Source of the DNA: Pseudomonadota bacterium
Lineage (GTDB): Bacteria; Pseudomonadota; Gammaproteobacteria; Burkholderiales; Burkholderiaceae_C
Assembly: GCA_020161145.1 (NCBI GenBank)
Contig: JAIUPQ010000006.1
Coordinates: forward strand, 1 to 64,000
Direction of reading: 5' to 3'
DNA length: 64,000 bases
Of the stretch, positions 49,688-58,519 are shown in pieces. Both the position numbers and the translations under genes were made by a program. The notes under the pieces are model-generated. The model saw nothing but the letters and a program-made list of their open reading frames with translations. It had not been told where the DNA came from and made no database searches. Position 1 is the stretch's first letter. Each line of letters begins with the position of its first letter.

Positions 49688-51384
49688 TCCTCTCCAGCCT
49701 GATCGACGCGACCGCCGCCCTGCTGCCCCACCTCGTGGCGGTGCCCATCCTGCTGCCGCTGGCGTCGGCGGCGCTGATGCTGTTCATCGGTGACAGCGAC
49801 CGTGGGCGCAAGACCAAATCGGCCATAGGCCTTGCGTCGTGCGTGCTGGGGCTGCTGGTGGCGCTGGTGCTGCTGCTCCAGACCACGCAGGGGCCGGTGG
49901 TGCTCACCTACAGCCCGGGCAACTGGACGTATCCGTTCGGCATCTCGCTGGTGGCCGACGGGCTGGCCAGTCTGATGCTGGTGCTGTCGCAGACGCTGGC
50001 CATCGGCGCCGTGTGCTTTGCGCAGGCGCGGTGGCAGCGCGCCGGCGTGCATTTCAACGCCATGTTCCAGTTCCAGCTGATGGGGGTCAGCGGGGCCTTT
50101 CTGACCGGCGACATCTTCAACCTCTTCGTCTTCTTCGAGATCCTGCTGGCCGCCTCTTATGGCCTGCTGCTGCACGGCTCGGGTGGCATGCGGGTGCGCG
50201 CGGGGCTGCACTACGTGGCGGTCAATCTGGTGGCGTCCATGCTGCTGCTGGTGGGCATTGCGGTGGTGTATGGCGTGACGGGCTCGCTGTCGATGGCGGA
50301 CATCGCCGCGCGGCTGCCGCAGGTGCCGCCCGGCGACCAGGGCCTGCTGCGCGCGGGCGCGGCCGTGCTGGGCGTGGGGCTGCTGATCAAGGCCGGCGTC
50401 TGGCCGCTGAATTTCTGGCTGGGCCCCACCTATGCGTCGGCGGGCGCGCCGGTGGCGGCCTATTTCGCGCTGATGACCAAGATCGGCCTGTATGCGCTGC
50501 TGCGGCTGTGGACGCTGGCCTACCCGGGGGGCAGCGACGTCCACCCGGCCTTTGGCGCCGAGGTGCTGGCCTGGGCCGGCCTGGTCACGCTGGCCATCGG
50601 CTCGCTGGGCATGCTGGCCACCTACCGGCTGGACCGGCTGGCGGCGGCGGCCATCATCGCCAGCGCCGGCACCGTGCTGGCGGCGCTGGCCCTGGGTCAG
50701 GCGCAGCTGACGGCGGCGGCCCTCTTTTACGTGGTGGCCTCCACCTGGGCGGCGGCGGCGCTCTTTCTGCTGGTGGAGCTGGTGGAGCGTTCGCGCCAGG
50801 GCCGGCTGCGCGAGGCCACCACCTTCGACGACCTGAGCGTGGGCCGCTCGCTGTTCGTGGCCGAGGAGTTTGGCGACACCCCGCCGCCCGAGGTCAACCT
50901 CGACGAGTTCGAGCGTGCACTGGTGGGCACGCCCATCAGCCGCGCCCTGGCCGCGCTGGGCCTGGGCCTGGTGTGCTGCACGCTGATGATTGCGGGCCTG
51001 CCGCCCATGGCCGGGTTCGTGGCCAAGGCCACCCTGATCCAGGCCACGCTGGAGGCGTTGAACCTGCACCGCCTGGCGGGCGCTGCCGGCTGGACGCTGA
51101 TCGGCCTGCTGGTGGTCTCCAGCCTCGCGGCGCTGGTGGGCCTGACCCGCGCCGGCGTGCACATGCTGTGGGCACCGGTGGACCGTCCCGCGCCCCGGGT
51201 CAGCGTGGTGGAGTGGCTGCCCATTGCCTCGCTGTGCGGCATGGGCGTGCTGTTGGCGCTGTATGCCGGCCACGTGATGACCATCACCACCGGCATTGCG
51301 CAGTCGCTGTATGCGCCCAGCGGCTACATCCAGGCCTTGCAGCGCACGGTGCCCGTACCGTCGCCCACGCAGGAGCTGCCATGA
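49684..51384 (+). CDS. mrpD: Mrp antiporter subunit D
   Basis: 566 residues from the GTG at 49684 that overlaps the mrpC stop. NuoM/N-like proton translocating protein with about 14 membrane helices; FQLMGVSGAFLTGDIFNLFVFFEILLAASYGLL is the MrpD/NuoN motif and IKAGVWPLNFWLGPTYASAGAPVAAYFALMTKIGLYALLR contains the conserved Lys-bearing broken helices. Overlaps mrpE by four bases. Confidence 0.93.
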   Translation: MILSSLIDATAALLPHLVAVPILLPLASAALMLFIGDSDRGRKTKSAIGLASCVLGLLVALVLLLQTTQGPVVLTYSPGNWTYPFGISLVADGLASLMLVLSQTLAIGAVCFAQARWQRAGVHFNAMFQFQLMGVSGAFLTGDIFNLFVFFEILLAASYGLLLHGSGGMRVRAGLHYVAVNLVASMLLLVGIAVVYGVTGSLSMADIAARLPQVPPGDQGLLRAGAAVLGVGLLIKAGVWPLNFWLGPTYASAGAPVAAYFALMTKIGLYALLRLWTLAYPGGSDVHPAFGAEVLAWAGLVTLAIGSLGMLATYRLDRLAAAAIIASAGTVLAALALGQAQLTAAALFYVVASTWAAAALFLLVELVERSRQGRLREATTFDDLSVGRSLFVAEEFGDTPPPEVNLDEFERALVGTPISRALAALGLGLVCCTLMIAGLPPMAGFVAKATLIQATLEALNLHRLAGAAGWTLIGLLVVSSLAALVGLTRAGVHMLWAPVDRPAPRVSVVEWLPIASLCGMGVLLALYAGHVMTITTGIAQSLYAPSGYIQALQRTVPVPSPTQELP

Positions 51385-51869
51385 AGCGCTGGCTGCCCCA
51401 CCCCCTGCTGTCGCTGGCGCTGCTGGGTTTCTGGCTGCTGCTCAACAGCCCGGCGCATCTGTCCAACTGGCTGCTGGGCACCGTGCTGGCCCTGGTGGCG
51501 CCCTGGCTGGCCAGCACGCTGATTCCGCCCGGCCAGCGGCCTCGTCACCTGGGCGTGGCCGTCCGGCTGGTCTGGCACGTGTGCATGGACTCGGTGACCT
51601 CGGCGCTGGTGGTGGCGCGTCAGATCATGTGGCCGGCTGCGCAACGGCCGGCAGGGCAGTTCGTGCCCATCAAGCTGGCCCTCACCAATCCCTATGCCCT
51701 GACCTCGCTGCAAATCATCACCAGCGTCACCCCCGGCACGCTCTGGTGTGACTACGATGAGGCCACGGGCATCGCCGTCATCCACGTGCTGCACGTGGAC
51801 GACGAGGCCGACTTCGTCGCCACCTTCCGCCGCCGCTACGAGCAACCGCTGCAAAGGATTTTTGAATGA
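51381..51869 (+). CDS. mrpE: Mrp antiporter subunit E
   Basis: 162 residues. MrpE pattern: SLALLGFWLLLNSPAHLSNWLLGTVLALVAPWL at the start and ALTNPYALTSLQIITSVTPGTLW with a cytosolic C-terminal tail containing HVLHVDDEADF. ATG overlaps the mrpD stop (ATGA) and its own stop overlaps mrpF. Confidence 0.93.
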   Translation: MKRWLPHPLLSLALLGFWLLLNSPAHLSNWLLGTVLALVAPWLASTLIPPGQRPRHLGVAVRLVWHVCMDSVTSALVVARQIMWPAAQRPAGQFVPIKLALTNPYALTSLQIITSVTPGTLWCDYDEATGIAVIHVLHVDDEADFVATFRRRYEQPLQRIFE

Positions 51870-52144
51870 CCCACTGGTTCGACACCGCCGTGGCCATCAC
51901 CATTGCCTGCTACGCCGTGGCCATCGCCATTGCCGGCTGGCGGCTGCTGCGCGGCCCCAGCGCCGAAGACCGCGTGCTGGCCGGCGATTTCATGTACGTG
52001 GTGGGCATGCTGCTCATCCTGGTCTACGGGCTGCGCTTTCACAGCACCATGTACTTCGAGGTCGCGCTGCTGGTGGGCCTGCTGGGCTGGGTTTCCACGG
52101 CGGCACTGGCCAAGTTCCTGCTGCGCGGCGAGGTCATCGAATGA
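51866..52144 (+). CDS. mrpF: Mrp antiporter subunit F
   Basis: 92 residues, three membrane helices; RLLRGPSAEDRVLAGDFMYVVGMLLILVYGLRF is the MrpF core (RGP...DR). Overlaps mrpE by four bases. A small essential membrane subunit. Confidence 0.92.
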   Translation: MTHWFDTAVAITIACYAVAIAIAGWRLLRGPSAEDRVLAGDFMYVVGMLLILVYGLRFHSTMYFEVALLVGLLGWVSTAALAKFLLRGEVIE

Positions 52145-52175
52145 ACGGGCACGGCAACGGCCCGGGGAGCAGGCC

Positions 52176-52505
52176 GTGAACGTCTGGCTGCAAGGGCTGG
52201 TTTGTGCGCTGCTGCTGCTCAGCGGGGTGCTCACGCTGGTGGCGGCGCTGGGCCTGGTGCGGCTCAAGCAGGTGTTCACCCGCCTGCACGCGCATGCCGT
52301 GGTCAGCTCGCAGGCCGGTTGGTGCGTGGCCGCAGCGGGTTTCATCGTGTTCGCGGCCCACGAGCCCAGCCGGTCGCTGACCGGTTGGCTCACCATGCTG
52401 CTGTTGACCATCAGTTCACCCATCGCCGTGGTCATCCTGGCCCAGGCGGCATGGCGCCGCTCGCGGCATGGCCGGCAGGCGCTGGATCGTGAGGAGGCCT
52501 CATGA
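52176..52505 (+). CDS. mrpG: Mrp antiporter subunit G
   Basis: 109 residues from a GTG at 52176 (VNVWLQGLVCALLLLSGVLT) preceded by GGGGAG. Three helices; LVAALGLVRLKQVFTRLHAHAVVSS is the conserved MrpG segment (LG..R..D.Y.R.HA). Unlike the other joins in this operon, there is a 31-base gap after mrpF. Ends overlapping the next gene by four bases. Confidence 0.9.
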   Translation: MNVWLQGLVCALLLLSGVLTLVAALGLVRLKQVFTRLHAHAVVSSQAGWCVAAAGFIVFAAHEPSRSLTGWLTMLLLTISSPIAVVILAQAAWRRSRHGRQALDREEAS

Positions 52506-53866
52506 ACACCCCCACTCGCGTTGACGTGGCCATCGTGGGTGCCGGCACGGCCGGCATGGCCGCCTACCGTGCCGCACGGGCCCACACCGAAAGCGTGCTG
52601 CTGATCGAGGCCGGCCCAGGCGGCACCACCTGCGCCCGCGAAGGCTGCATGCCCAGCAAGCTGCTGATCGCTGCCGGCGACGCCGCCCATGCCATCGTGC
52701 AGGCGCCGAACTTTGGCGTGCACGGCGGCCCGCCGCACGTGGATGGGGCCGCCGTCATGGCCCGCGTGCGCAGCGAGCGCGACCGCTTCGTGGGCTTTGT
52801 GCTGGACACCATCCAGAGTTGGCCCGATGCCCATCGCCTCACCGGCACGGCGCGCCTGCTGGCGCCGGGGCAGCTGGACGTGGACGGCCGGCGCATCGAC
52901 GCCCGCGCCGTGGTCTGGGCCACCGGCTCGGCGTCGCACGTGGAGCCGGCCTGGCGCGCGGCGCTGGGCGAGCGCCTGATCACCAGCGAGGCCGTGTTCG
53001 AGTGGACCGACCTGCCCGCCTCGGTGGCGGTGCTGGGCACCGGCACCATCGCCATCGAACTGGCGCAGGCCCTGCACCGGTTGGGCGTGCGGGTGCGCGT
53101 CTTCGGCCGCAGCCCGCGCGTGGGTCCGTTGACCGACCCCGACTTGCAGGCGCAGGCCGTGGCGGTATTCAGCCAGGAGCTGCCCCTGACCCTGAGCCCC
53201 GAGCCGCTGCAACTGGGCCGCGATGGCCACCAGGCCGTGGTGCAGGGCGAGCGCTTCGACTGGGTGCTGGCCGCCACCGGCCGCAGCCCCAACCTGGCGG
53301 GCCTGGTCGCCCCCGATCTGCCACGCGACGCCCGGGGCCACCTGCCCTACGACGCCGCCACCGGCCAGGTGGCCGACCTGCCCCTCTTTCTGGCCGGCGA
53401 CGTCAGCGAACACCGCCCGCTGCTGCACGAAGCGGCCGACGCGGGCCGCATTGCGGGCGACAACGCCGCGCGCTGGCCCGATGTGCAGGCGCAAACGCGC
53501 CGCACGCCGCTGGGCGTGGTGTTCAGCGAACCGCAGATGACGCTGGCCGGCCAGAGCCATCGCGCGCTGACGCAGGCCGGCAAGGCCTTCGCCACCGGCC
53601 GCGTCGGCTTTGCCAACCAGGGCCGCAGCCGCGTCATGCTGCAGAACGTGGGGGCCTTGCACGTGTATGGCGAGCCGGGCAGCGGCCGCCTGCTGGGCGC
53701 CGAGATGCTGGGGCCGGCGGCCGAGCACATCGGCCACCTGCTGGCCTGGTCGGTGCAGCGCGGCGACACGGTGGCGCAGATGCTGGCCTACCCTTACTAC
53801 CACCCGGTGATTGAGGAAGGGTTGCGCACCGCACTACAAGATTTGCAAATGCAAATCAAGGCATAG
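52502..53866 (+). CDS. Lpd-like pyridine nucleotide-disulfide oxidoreductase coupled to the mrp operon
   Basis: 454 residues. FAD loop GAGTAG at 13-18, redox disulfide CAREGC (Cys44/Cys49) in GGTTCAREGCMPSK, a NAD(P) Rossmann loop VAVLGTGTIAIELAQAL near 175, FLAGDVSEHRPLLHEAADAG FAD motif, and the C-terminal His434/Glu439 pair in YYHPVIEEGL. All parts of a dihydrolipoyl-dehydrogenase/mercuric-reductase class enzyme are present. No lipoyl enzyme genes are nearby, so it is not the Lpd of a standard complex. Its ATG overlaps the mrpG stop (ATGA), tying it to the antiporter operon. Substrate unknown. Confidence 0.85.
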   Translation: MNTPTRVDVAIVGAGTAGMAAYRAARAHTESVLLIEAGPGGTTCAREGCMPSKLLIAAGDAAHAIVQAPNFGVHGGPPHVDGAAVMARVRSERDRFVGFVLDTIQSWPDAHRLTGTARLLAPGQLDVDGRRIDARAVVWATGSASHVEPAWRAALGERLITSEAVFEWTDLPASVAVLGTGTIAIELAQALHRLGVRVRVFGRSPRVGPLTDPDLQAQAVAVFSQELPLTLSPEPLQLGRDGHQAVVQGERFDWVLAATGRSPNLAGLVAPDLPRDARGHLPYDAATGQVADLPLFLAGDVSEHRPLLHEAADAGRIAGDNAARWPDVQAQTRRTPLGVVFSEPQMTLAGQSHRALTQAGKAFATGRVGFANQGRSRVMLQNVGALHVYGEPGSGRLLGAEMLGPAAEHIGHLLAWSVQRGDTVAQMLAYPYYHPVIEEGLRTALQDLQMQIKA

Positions 53867-53872
53867 TAGAAT
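53843..53872 (+). promoter_or_regulatory. Probable sigma-70 promoter of rpsU
   Basis: TTGCAA (53843-53848), an 18-base spacer and TAGAAT (53867-53872) lie across the end of the preceding gene, leaving a leader of about 105 bases before the rpsU ATG. Good fit to the consensus at both boxes. Confidence 0.5.
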
Positions 53873-53984
53873 TCGCCTTTTACCGCGCCTTCAAGTTTCT
53901 TGAGGCAGTTGCATACCAGCGGCAACGCCATTCGTGGGCTATACGCACTACGCACGGGGCCAGTCGCAGAGGATTCACCACCAC

Positions 53985-54197
53985 ATGACCACCATCCGCG
54001 TCAAAGAAAACGAACCGTTCGACGTTGCCCTGCGCCGCTTCAAGCGCACCATCGAGAAACTGGGCCTGCTGACCGAGCTGCGCGCCCGCGAGTTCTACGA
54101 GAAGCCCACGGCCGAACGCAAGCGTAAGAAAGCCGCGGCCGTCAAGCGTCATTACAAGCGCGTGCGCAGCATGCAGCTGCCCAAAAAGCTGTACTGA
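53985..54197 (+). CDS. rpsU: 30S ribosomal protein S21
   Basis: 70 residues from the ATG at 53985 ([20 protein letters not shown]); a longer frame from 53934 adds 17 residues not found in S21. The Arg/Lys-rich helix [19 protein letters not shown] and length are those of bS21. Followed by a hairpin terminator and then yqeY, a common neighbour of rpsU. Confidence 0.97.
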
Positions 54198-54222
54198 GTT
54201 TCCCCTCTCAATCGCTTTGACG

Positions 54223-54252
54223 AGCCCGCGCGGTCAGCCGCAGCGGGCTTTT
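54223..54252 (+). terminator. Rho-independent terminator after rpsU
   Basis: Seven-pair outer stem AGCCCGC/GCGGGCT with an inner GCGG/CCGC helix and a one-base bulge, followed by TTTT. It lies 25 bases after the rpsU stop and 17 bases before the yqeY ATG, so partial read-through could feed yqeY. Confidence 0.75.
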
Positions 54253-54268
54253 GTGCTTTGGAACACCC

Positions 54269-54712
54269 ATGACCCTCAAAGACCAGATCACCGACGACAT
54301 GAAGGCCGCGATGCGCGCCAAGGACAGCGAGCGGCTCGGCACCATCCGCCTGCTGCTGGCGGCCATCAAACAAAGAGAGGTGGATGAGCGCGTGACGCTG
54401 GACGACACCGCCGTGGTGGCCGTGGTGGACAAGCTGATCAAGCAGCGCAAGGATTCCATTACCGCCTATACCCAGGCCGCACGCCAGGATCTGGCCGACA
54501 AGGAAGCGGCCGAAATCGTGGTGCTGCAGGCCTATCTGCCGGCACGCCTCTCCGAGGCCGAGGTGGCCGCCGTGGTGGCCGAACTGGTGGTGGGCGCGAG
54601 CGGCCCGGCCGACATGGGCAAGGTCATGGGCGCGGCCAAGGCCCGCCTGGCCGGCAAGGCCGACATGGGTCAGGTCTCGGCGCTGATCAAGGCGGCGCTG
54701 GCCGCCAGGTGA
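54269..54712 (+). CDS. yqeY: GatB/YqeY domain protein
   Basis: 147 residues from the ATG at 54269 (MTLKDQITDDMKAAMRAKDS). Two helical sub-domains; LLLAAIKQREVDER and the GADMGKVMG-like tail (PADMGKVMGAAKARLAGKADMGQVSALIK) match the YqeY family, related to the tRNA-binding tail of GatB. Cellular role not established. Overlaps the next gene by four bases. Confidence 0.93.
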   Translation: MTLKDQITDDMKAAMRAKDSERLGTIRLLLAAIKQREVDERVTLDDTAVVAVVDKLIKQRKDSITAYTQAARQDLADKEAAEIVVLQAYLPARLSEAEVAAVVAELVVGASGPADMGKVMGAAKARLAGKADMGQVSALIKAALAAR

Positions 54713-55245
54713 AGATGGGTGCGCCTGCGCTTGTCCACTGCACGCCCGAGCGGCATGCCCAGGCCATCCTGGCCATCTTCAACGAGGCCATCCTCCACTC
54801 CACGGCGCTGTACGACTACAAGGCCCGCACGCCCGAGAACATGGCGGCCTGGTTCGACGACAAGCGGGCCGGCGGCTGGCCGGTGATCGGCGTCGAGGAC
54901 GCGGGTGGCACCCTGATGGGGTTTGCCACCTACGGCCCATTCCGGGTGCGGCCGGCCTACAAGTACACGGTGGAGCACTCGGTCTACGTGCACAAAGACC
55001 ATCGCGGCAAAGGGCTGGCCCGCGTGCTGATGGGCGAGCTGATGGCCGCTGCGCGGCAACAAGGCCTGCATGCGCTGGTGGGCGGCATCGACGCCACCAA
55101 TGCGGCCAGCATCGCCTTGCATGTCCAACTGGGTTTCGTGCACGTGGGTACGCTGCCCCAGGTGGGCTTCAAGTTTGGCCGCTGGCTGGATCTGGCCTTC
55201 TATCAGCTGCTGCTGGAGACGCCCGCAAACCCGGTGGACGGCTGA
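54709..55245 (+). CDS. GNAT N-acetyltransferase (phosphinothricin acetyltransferase-like)
   Basis: 178 residues if the GTG at 54709 is used (overlapping the yqeY stop); an ATG two codons later at 54715 is equally possible. The GNAT core is clear: HSVYVHKDHRGKGLARVLMGELMAAARQQG is the acetyl-CoA motif A (RGKGLA), and VGGIDATNAASIALHVQLGFVHVGTL is motif B. The TARTPENMAAWFD start and this core match the PAT/MnaT class, which acetylates small amines such as methionine sulfone or phosphinothricin; natural substrate unknown. Its end overlaps the opposing glk gene by 43 bases. Confidence 0.85.
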   Translation: MKMGAPALVHCTPERHAQAILAIFNEAILHSTALYDYKARTPENMAAWFDDKRAGGWPVIGVEDAGGTLMGFATYGPFRVRPAYKYTVEHSVYVHKDHRGKGLARVLMGELMAAARQQGLHALVGGIDATNAASIALHVQLGFVHVGTLPQVGFKFGRWLDLAFYQLLLETPANPVDG

Positions 55246-56186
55246 TCCAGCATGCGCGCCGCGCCCAGCAGTGCGGGCGACGCGGCCGCGGTGACCACCC
55301 AGACGGGCGCCGCGGCCACGTAGTCGCTGAAGCGGCCCTTGTTCTGCAAGCGCGCCAGAAAAGTCGATTGCTCCAGCTCGGCCAGCATGCGCGGCACGAT
55401 GCCGCCGCCCACGTAGACGCCGCCCACGGCGCCCAGGGTCAGCATCAGGTCGCCCGCCACCTGCCCCAGCCAGGCACAGAACAGCGCACGGGCCTCACGG
55501 CAGCGGGCGGTGTCACCAGCCAGCACCTCGGCCGCACTCGGGGCCGGCGTGGCCGGCTCACCGTCCAGCTCGGCCAGCGCGCGGTGCAGGTTCTCCAGGC
55601 CCTGGCCCGACAGCACGCGCTCGGCACTGGCATGGCCAAAACGCGCCGTCAGCCACTGCGCCACCGCCCACTCGCGCGGCGTGGTGGCGGCCAGGGTGAC
55701 GTGGCCACCCAGACCCGACAGTGCCCGCCAGCCCTGCGCGCCTTGCGGCACGAGGCCCGACACCCCCAGGCCCGTGCCCGGGCCGATGAGCGCACACACC
55801 GCATGCGCCGGATGCGGGCCGTTGCCGCTGCCCGCCAGCCGGTGCACCTCGTGCGCGGCCAGGCTGGGCAGGCCCAGCGCCAACGCGGTGAAGTCGTTGG
55901 TGGCCACCAGGCGCTCCAGCCCCAGATCGGCCCGCATGGCGGCGATGGAAAACGTCCACGGCGCATTGGTCATGGCCACCACGTCGCCCGTCACCGGGCA
56001 GGCAATGCCGATGGCGGCCTGTTGCAGCACCGGCTGACCGGCGCTGGTCAGGTAATCGTGCAGTGCCGTCTGGAACGATGGGTAGGCCGCCACGACCAGC
56101 GTGCGCACCTGCGTCAGCGGCGCACCGGCTGCGGCCTGCAGCGCAAAGCGGGCATGGGTGCCGCCGATGTCGGCCAGCAGGCGCAT
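55203..56186 (-). CDS. glk: Glucokinase (ROK-independent, Glk family)
   Basis: 327 residues. ATP-binding start MRLLADIGGTHARFAL, sugar-site segment VATNDFTALALGLPSL with the catalytic Asp, IGPGTGLGVSGLVPQG, and VGGVYVGGGIVPRML near the end. Cytosolic, phosphorylates glucose to glucose-6-phosphate. Convergent and overlapping with the acetyltransferase gene; three bases downstream of the decarboxylase stop on the same strand, so it may be co-transcribed with it. Confidence 0.93.
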   Translation of the reverse strand: MRLLADIGGTHARFALQAAAGAPLTQVRTLVVAAYPSFQTALHDYLTSAGQPVLQQAAIGIACPVTGDVVAMTNAPWTFSIAAMRADLGLERLVATNDFTALALGLPSLAAHEVHRLAGSGNGPHPAHAVCALIGPGTGLGVSGLVPQGAQGWRALSGLGGHVTLAATTPREWAVAQWLTARFGHASAERVLSGQGLENLHRALAELDGEPATPAPSAAEVLAGDTARCREARALFCAWLGQVAGDLMLTLGAVGGVYVGGGIVPRMLAELEQSTFLARLQNKGRFSDYVAAAPVWVVTAAASPALLGAARMLDQPSTGFAGVSSSS

Positions 56187-56189
56187 GGC

Positions 56190-58451
56190 TCAGCCTTGTT
56201 TGACGCAGTCCACCCCGTAGCGCATGCTGCCGTCCGGCTGCTCGTCGGCCACCAGGCCGTGCACGTCGGTGGCAAAACCGGGGAAGGCCGTGTTGAAGGT
56301 GCGCGTGAAGCGCAGGTAGTCGACGATGCGGCGGTTGAAGCGCTCGCCCGGAATCAGCAGCGGTATGCCCGGCGGGTACGGCGTCAGCAGCGTGGTGGTG
56401 ATGCGGCCTTCCAGCGCGTCGATTTCCACCCGCTCGGTGGTGCGGTGCGCGATGTGGGCATAGGCCGCCGTGGGCGTCATGGCCGGCTCCAGCGCCGACA
56501 GGTACATGTCGGTGGTCAGGCGCGCCACGTCGTGCTGGGCGTACATGGCATGGATGGCCTGGCACAGGTCGCGCAGGCCCATGCGCTCGTAGCGCGGGTG
56601 ACCGGCCACGAACTCGGGCAGCGCCCGCCACAGTGGCTGGTTGCGGTCGTAATCGTCCTTGAACTGCTGCAGCGCCGCCACCAGGGTGTTCCAGCGGCCT
56701 TTGGTGATGCCGATGGTGAACATGATGAAGAACGAGTAGAGGCCGGTCTTCTCGACGACGATGCCATGCTCGGCCAGGTATTTGGTGACGATGCTGGCCG
56801 GAATGCCCGTCTCGGCAAAATCGCCAGCCACGTTCAACCCGGGCGTGATCAAGGTGCACTTGATCGGGTCCAGCAGGTTGAACCCCGGGGCCAGGTCACC
56901 AAAGCCATGCCAGGCAGCGCCCGGCTCCAGCAGCCAGTCCTGCGGCGTGTCCAGCCCCTTGTCGGTCAGGCGGTCGGGGCCCCAGACCTTGAACCACCAA
57001 TCGCCCTCGTAGTCTTGCTCGACCTTGCGCATGGCGCGGCGGAAGTCCAGCGCCTCGGCAATGCTCTCTTCCACCAGCACGGTGCCGCCGGGCGGCTCCA
57101 TCATGGCGGCCGAGACGTCGCACGAGGCGATGATGGCGTATTGCGGGCTGGTGCTGGTGTGCATCAGGTACGCCTCGTTGAACAGGTGGCGGTCGAGCTT
57201 GACCGTCTGCGAGTCCTGCACCAGCACCTGCGAGGCCTGGCTGATGCCGGCCAGCAGCTTGTGGGTGGACTGCGTGGCGTAGACCACCGCCTCACGCGGC
57301 CGCGGCACGCCTTTGCCCATGGCGTGATAGCCGGTGTAGAACGGGTGAAAGGCGGCGTGCGGCAGCCAGGCTTCGTCAAAGTGCAGCGAACCCACCCAGC
57401 CATCGAGCTGGGCCTTGATGGCCTCGGCGTTGTAGAGCACGCCGTCGTAGGTGGACTGCGTCAGCGTCAGGATGCGCGGTTTGACCTTGGCCGCGTCCAC
57501 GCCAGCCAGCAGCGGGTTGCGGGCGATCTTTTCGCGGATGGCCTCAGGGCTGAACTCGCTTTGCGGAATGGGGCCGATGATGCCGTAGTGGTTGCGCGTG
57601 GGCGTGAGGAAAACCGGGATGGCGCCGGTCATGATGATGGCGTGCAGGATGCTCTTGTGGCAGTTGCGGTCGACCACCACCACGTCGCCCGGCGCCACCG
57701 CGTGGTGCCAGACCATCTTGTTGGAGGTGGACGTGCCGTTGGTGACGAAGAAGCAGTGGTCGGCATTGAAGATGCGCGCCGCATTTTTCTCGCTGTCGGC
57801 CACTGGGCCGGTGTGATCCAGCAACTGGCCCAGTTCTTCCACGGCGTTGCAGACGTCAGCGCGCAGCATGTTCTCGCCAAAGAACTGGTGGAACATGCGG
57901 CCGATGGGGCTTTTGAGAAAGGCCACGCCGCCTGAGTGGCCGGGGCAGTGCCAGGAGTAGGAGCCGTCCTGCGCATACTCCATCAGCGCGCGGAAGAACG
58001 GCGGCGCCAGCGAGGCGACGTAGCTGCGGGCGTCGCGGATGATGTGGCGTGCGACGAACTCCGGCGTGTCCTCGAACATGTGGATGAAGCCGTGCAGCTC
58101 GCGCAGGATGTCGTTGGGGATGTGCTGGCTGGTGCGCGTCTCGCCGTACAGGTAGATGGGAATCTCGGGGTTGCGGCGGCGAATCTCGCGAATGAAGGCG
58201 CGCAGGTTGGCCACCGCCGCGTCTTCTTCAGGCCCCTCGGAAAACTCCTCGTCGTCGATCGACAGCACAAAGGCGCTGGCGCGGCTTTGCTGTTGGGCAA
58301 ACAGCGACAGATCGCCATAACTGGTGGCCCCCAGCACCTCCAGCCCCTCGGCCTCCAGCGCCTGCGCCAGCGCGCGGATACCCAGTCCCGAGGTGTTCTC
58401 GGAGCGATAGTCCTCGTCGATGATGACGATGGGAAAGGTCAAGCGTTGCAT
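56190..58451 (-). CDS. Orn/Lys/Arg decarboxylase (large, biodegradative type)
   Basis: 753 residues from the ATG at 58451 (MQRLTFPIVIIDEDYRS), after which a response-regulator-like wing domain (1-~130) precedes a fold-I PLP domain. The Schiff-base Lys398 lies in ATQSTHKLLAGISQAS; SLHFDEAWLPHAAFHPFY carries the PLP-N1 Asp and SWHCPGHSGGVAFLKSP the conserved HxPGHxGG motif. C-terminal domain ends with YGVDCVKQG. This is the AdiA/LdcC/SpeC-sized class producing a polyamine or diamine while using a proton. Lysine or arginine as substrate cannot be decided here. First gene of a unit with glk, divergent from nfeD. Confidence 0.92.
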   Translation of the reverse strand: MQRLTFPIVIIDEDYRSENTSGLGIRALAQALEAEGLEVLGATSYGDLSLFAQQQSRASAFVLSIDDEEFSEGPEEDAAVANLRAFIREIRRRNPEIPIYLYGETRTSQHIPNDILRELHGFIHMFEDTPEFVARHIIRDARSYVASLAPPFFRALMEYAQDGSYSWHCPGHSGGVAFLKSPIGRMFHQFFGENMLRADVCNAVEELGQLLDHTGPVADSEKNAARIFNADHCFFVTNGTSTSNKMVWHHAVAPGDVVVVDRNCHKSILHAIIMTGAIPVFLTPTRNHYGIIGPIPQSEFSPEAIREKIARNPLLAGVDAAKVKPRILTLTQSTYDGVLYNAEAIKAQLDGWVGSLHFDEAWLPHAAFHPFYTGYHAMGKGVPRPREAVVYATQSTHKLLAGISQASQVLVQDSQTVKLDRHLFNEAYLMHTSTSPQYAIIASCDVSAAMMEPPGGTVLVEESIAEALDFRRAMRKVEQDYEGDWWFKVWGPDRLTDKGLDTPQDWLLEPGAAWHGFGDLAPGFNLLDPIKCTLITPGLNVAGDFAETGIPASIVTKYLAEHGIVVEKTGLYSFFIMFTIGITKGRWNTLVAALQQFKDDYDRNQPLWRALPEFVAGHPRYERMGLRDLCQAIHAMYAQHDVARLTTDMYLSALEPAMTPTAAYAHIAHRTTERVEIDALEGRITTTLLTPYPPGIPLLIPGERFNRRIVDYLRFTRTFNTAFPGFATDVHGLVADEQPDGSMRYGVDCVKQG

Positions 58452-58519
58452 GGCAAACCAAGGGGTCAAAAAAGGCAGCCGAAGAGTGTAGAACACCCTG
58501 CCCGACTTACACTGCCCTG

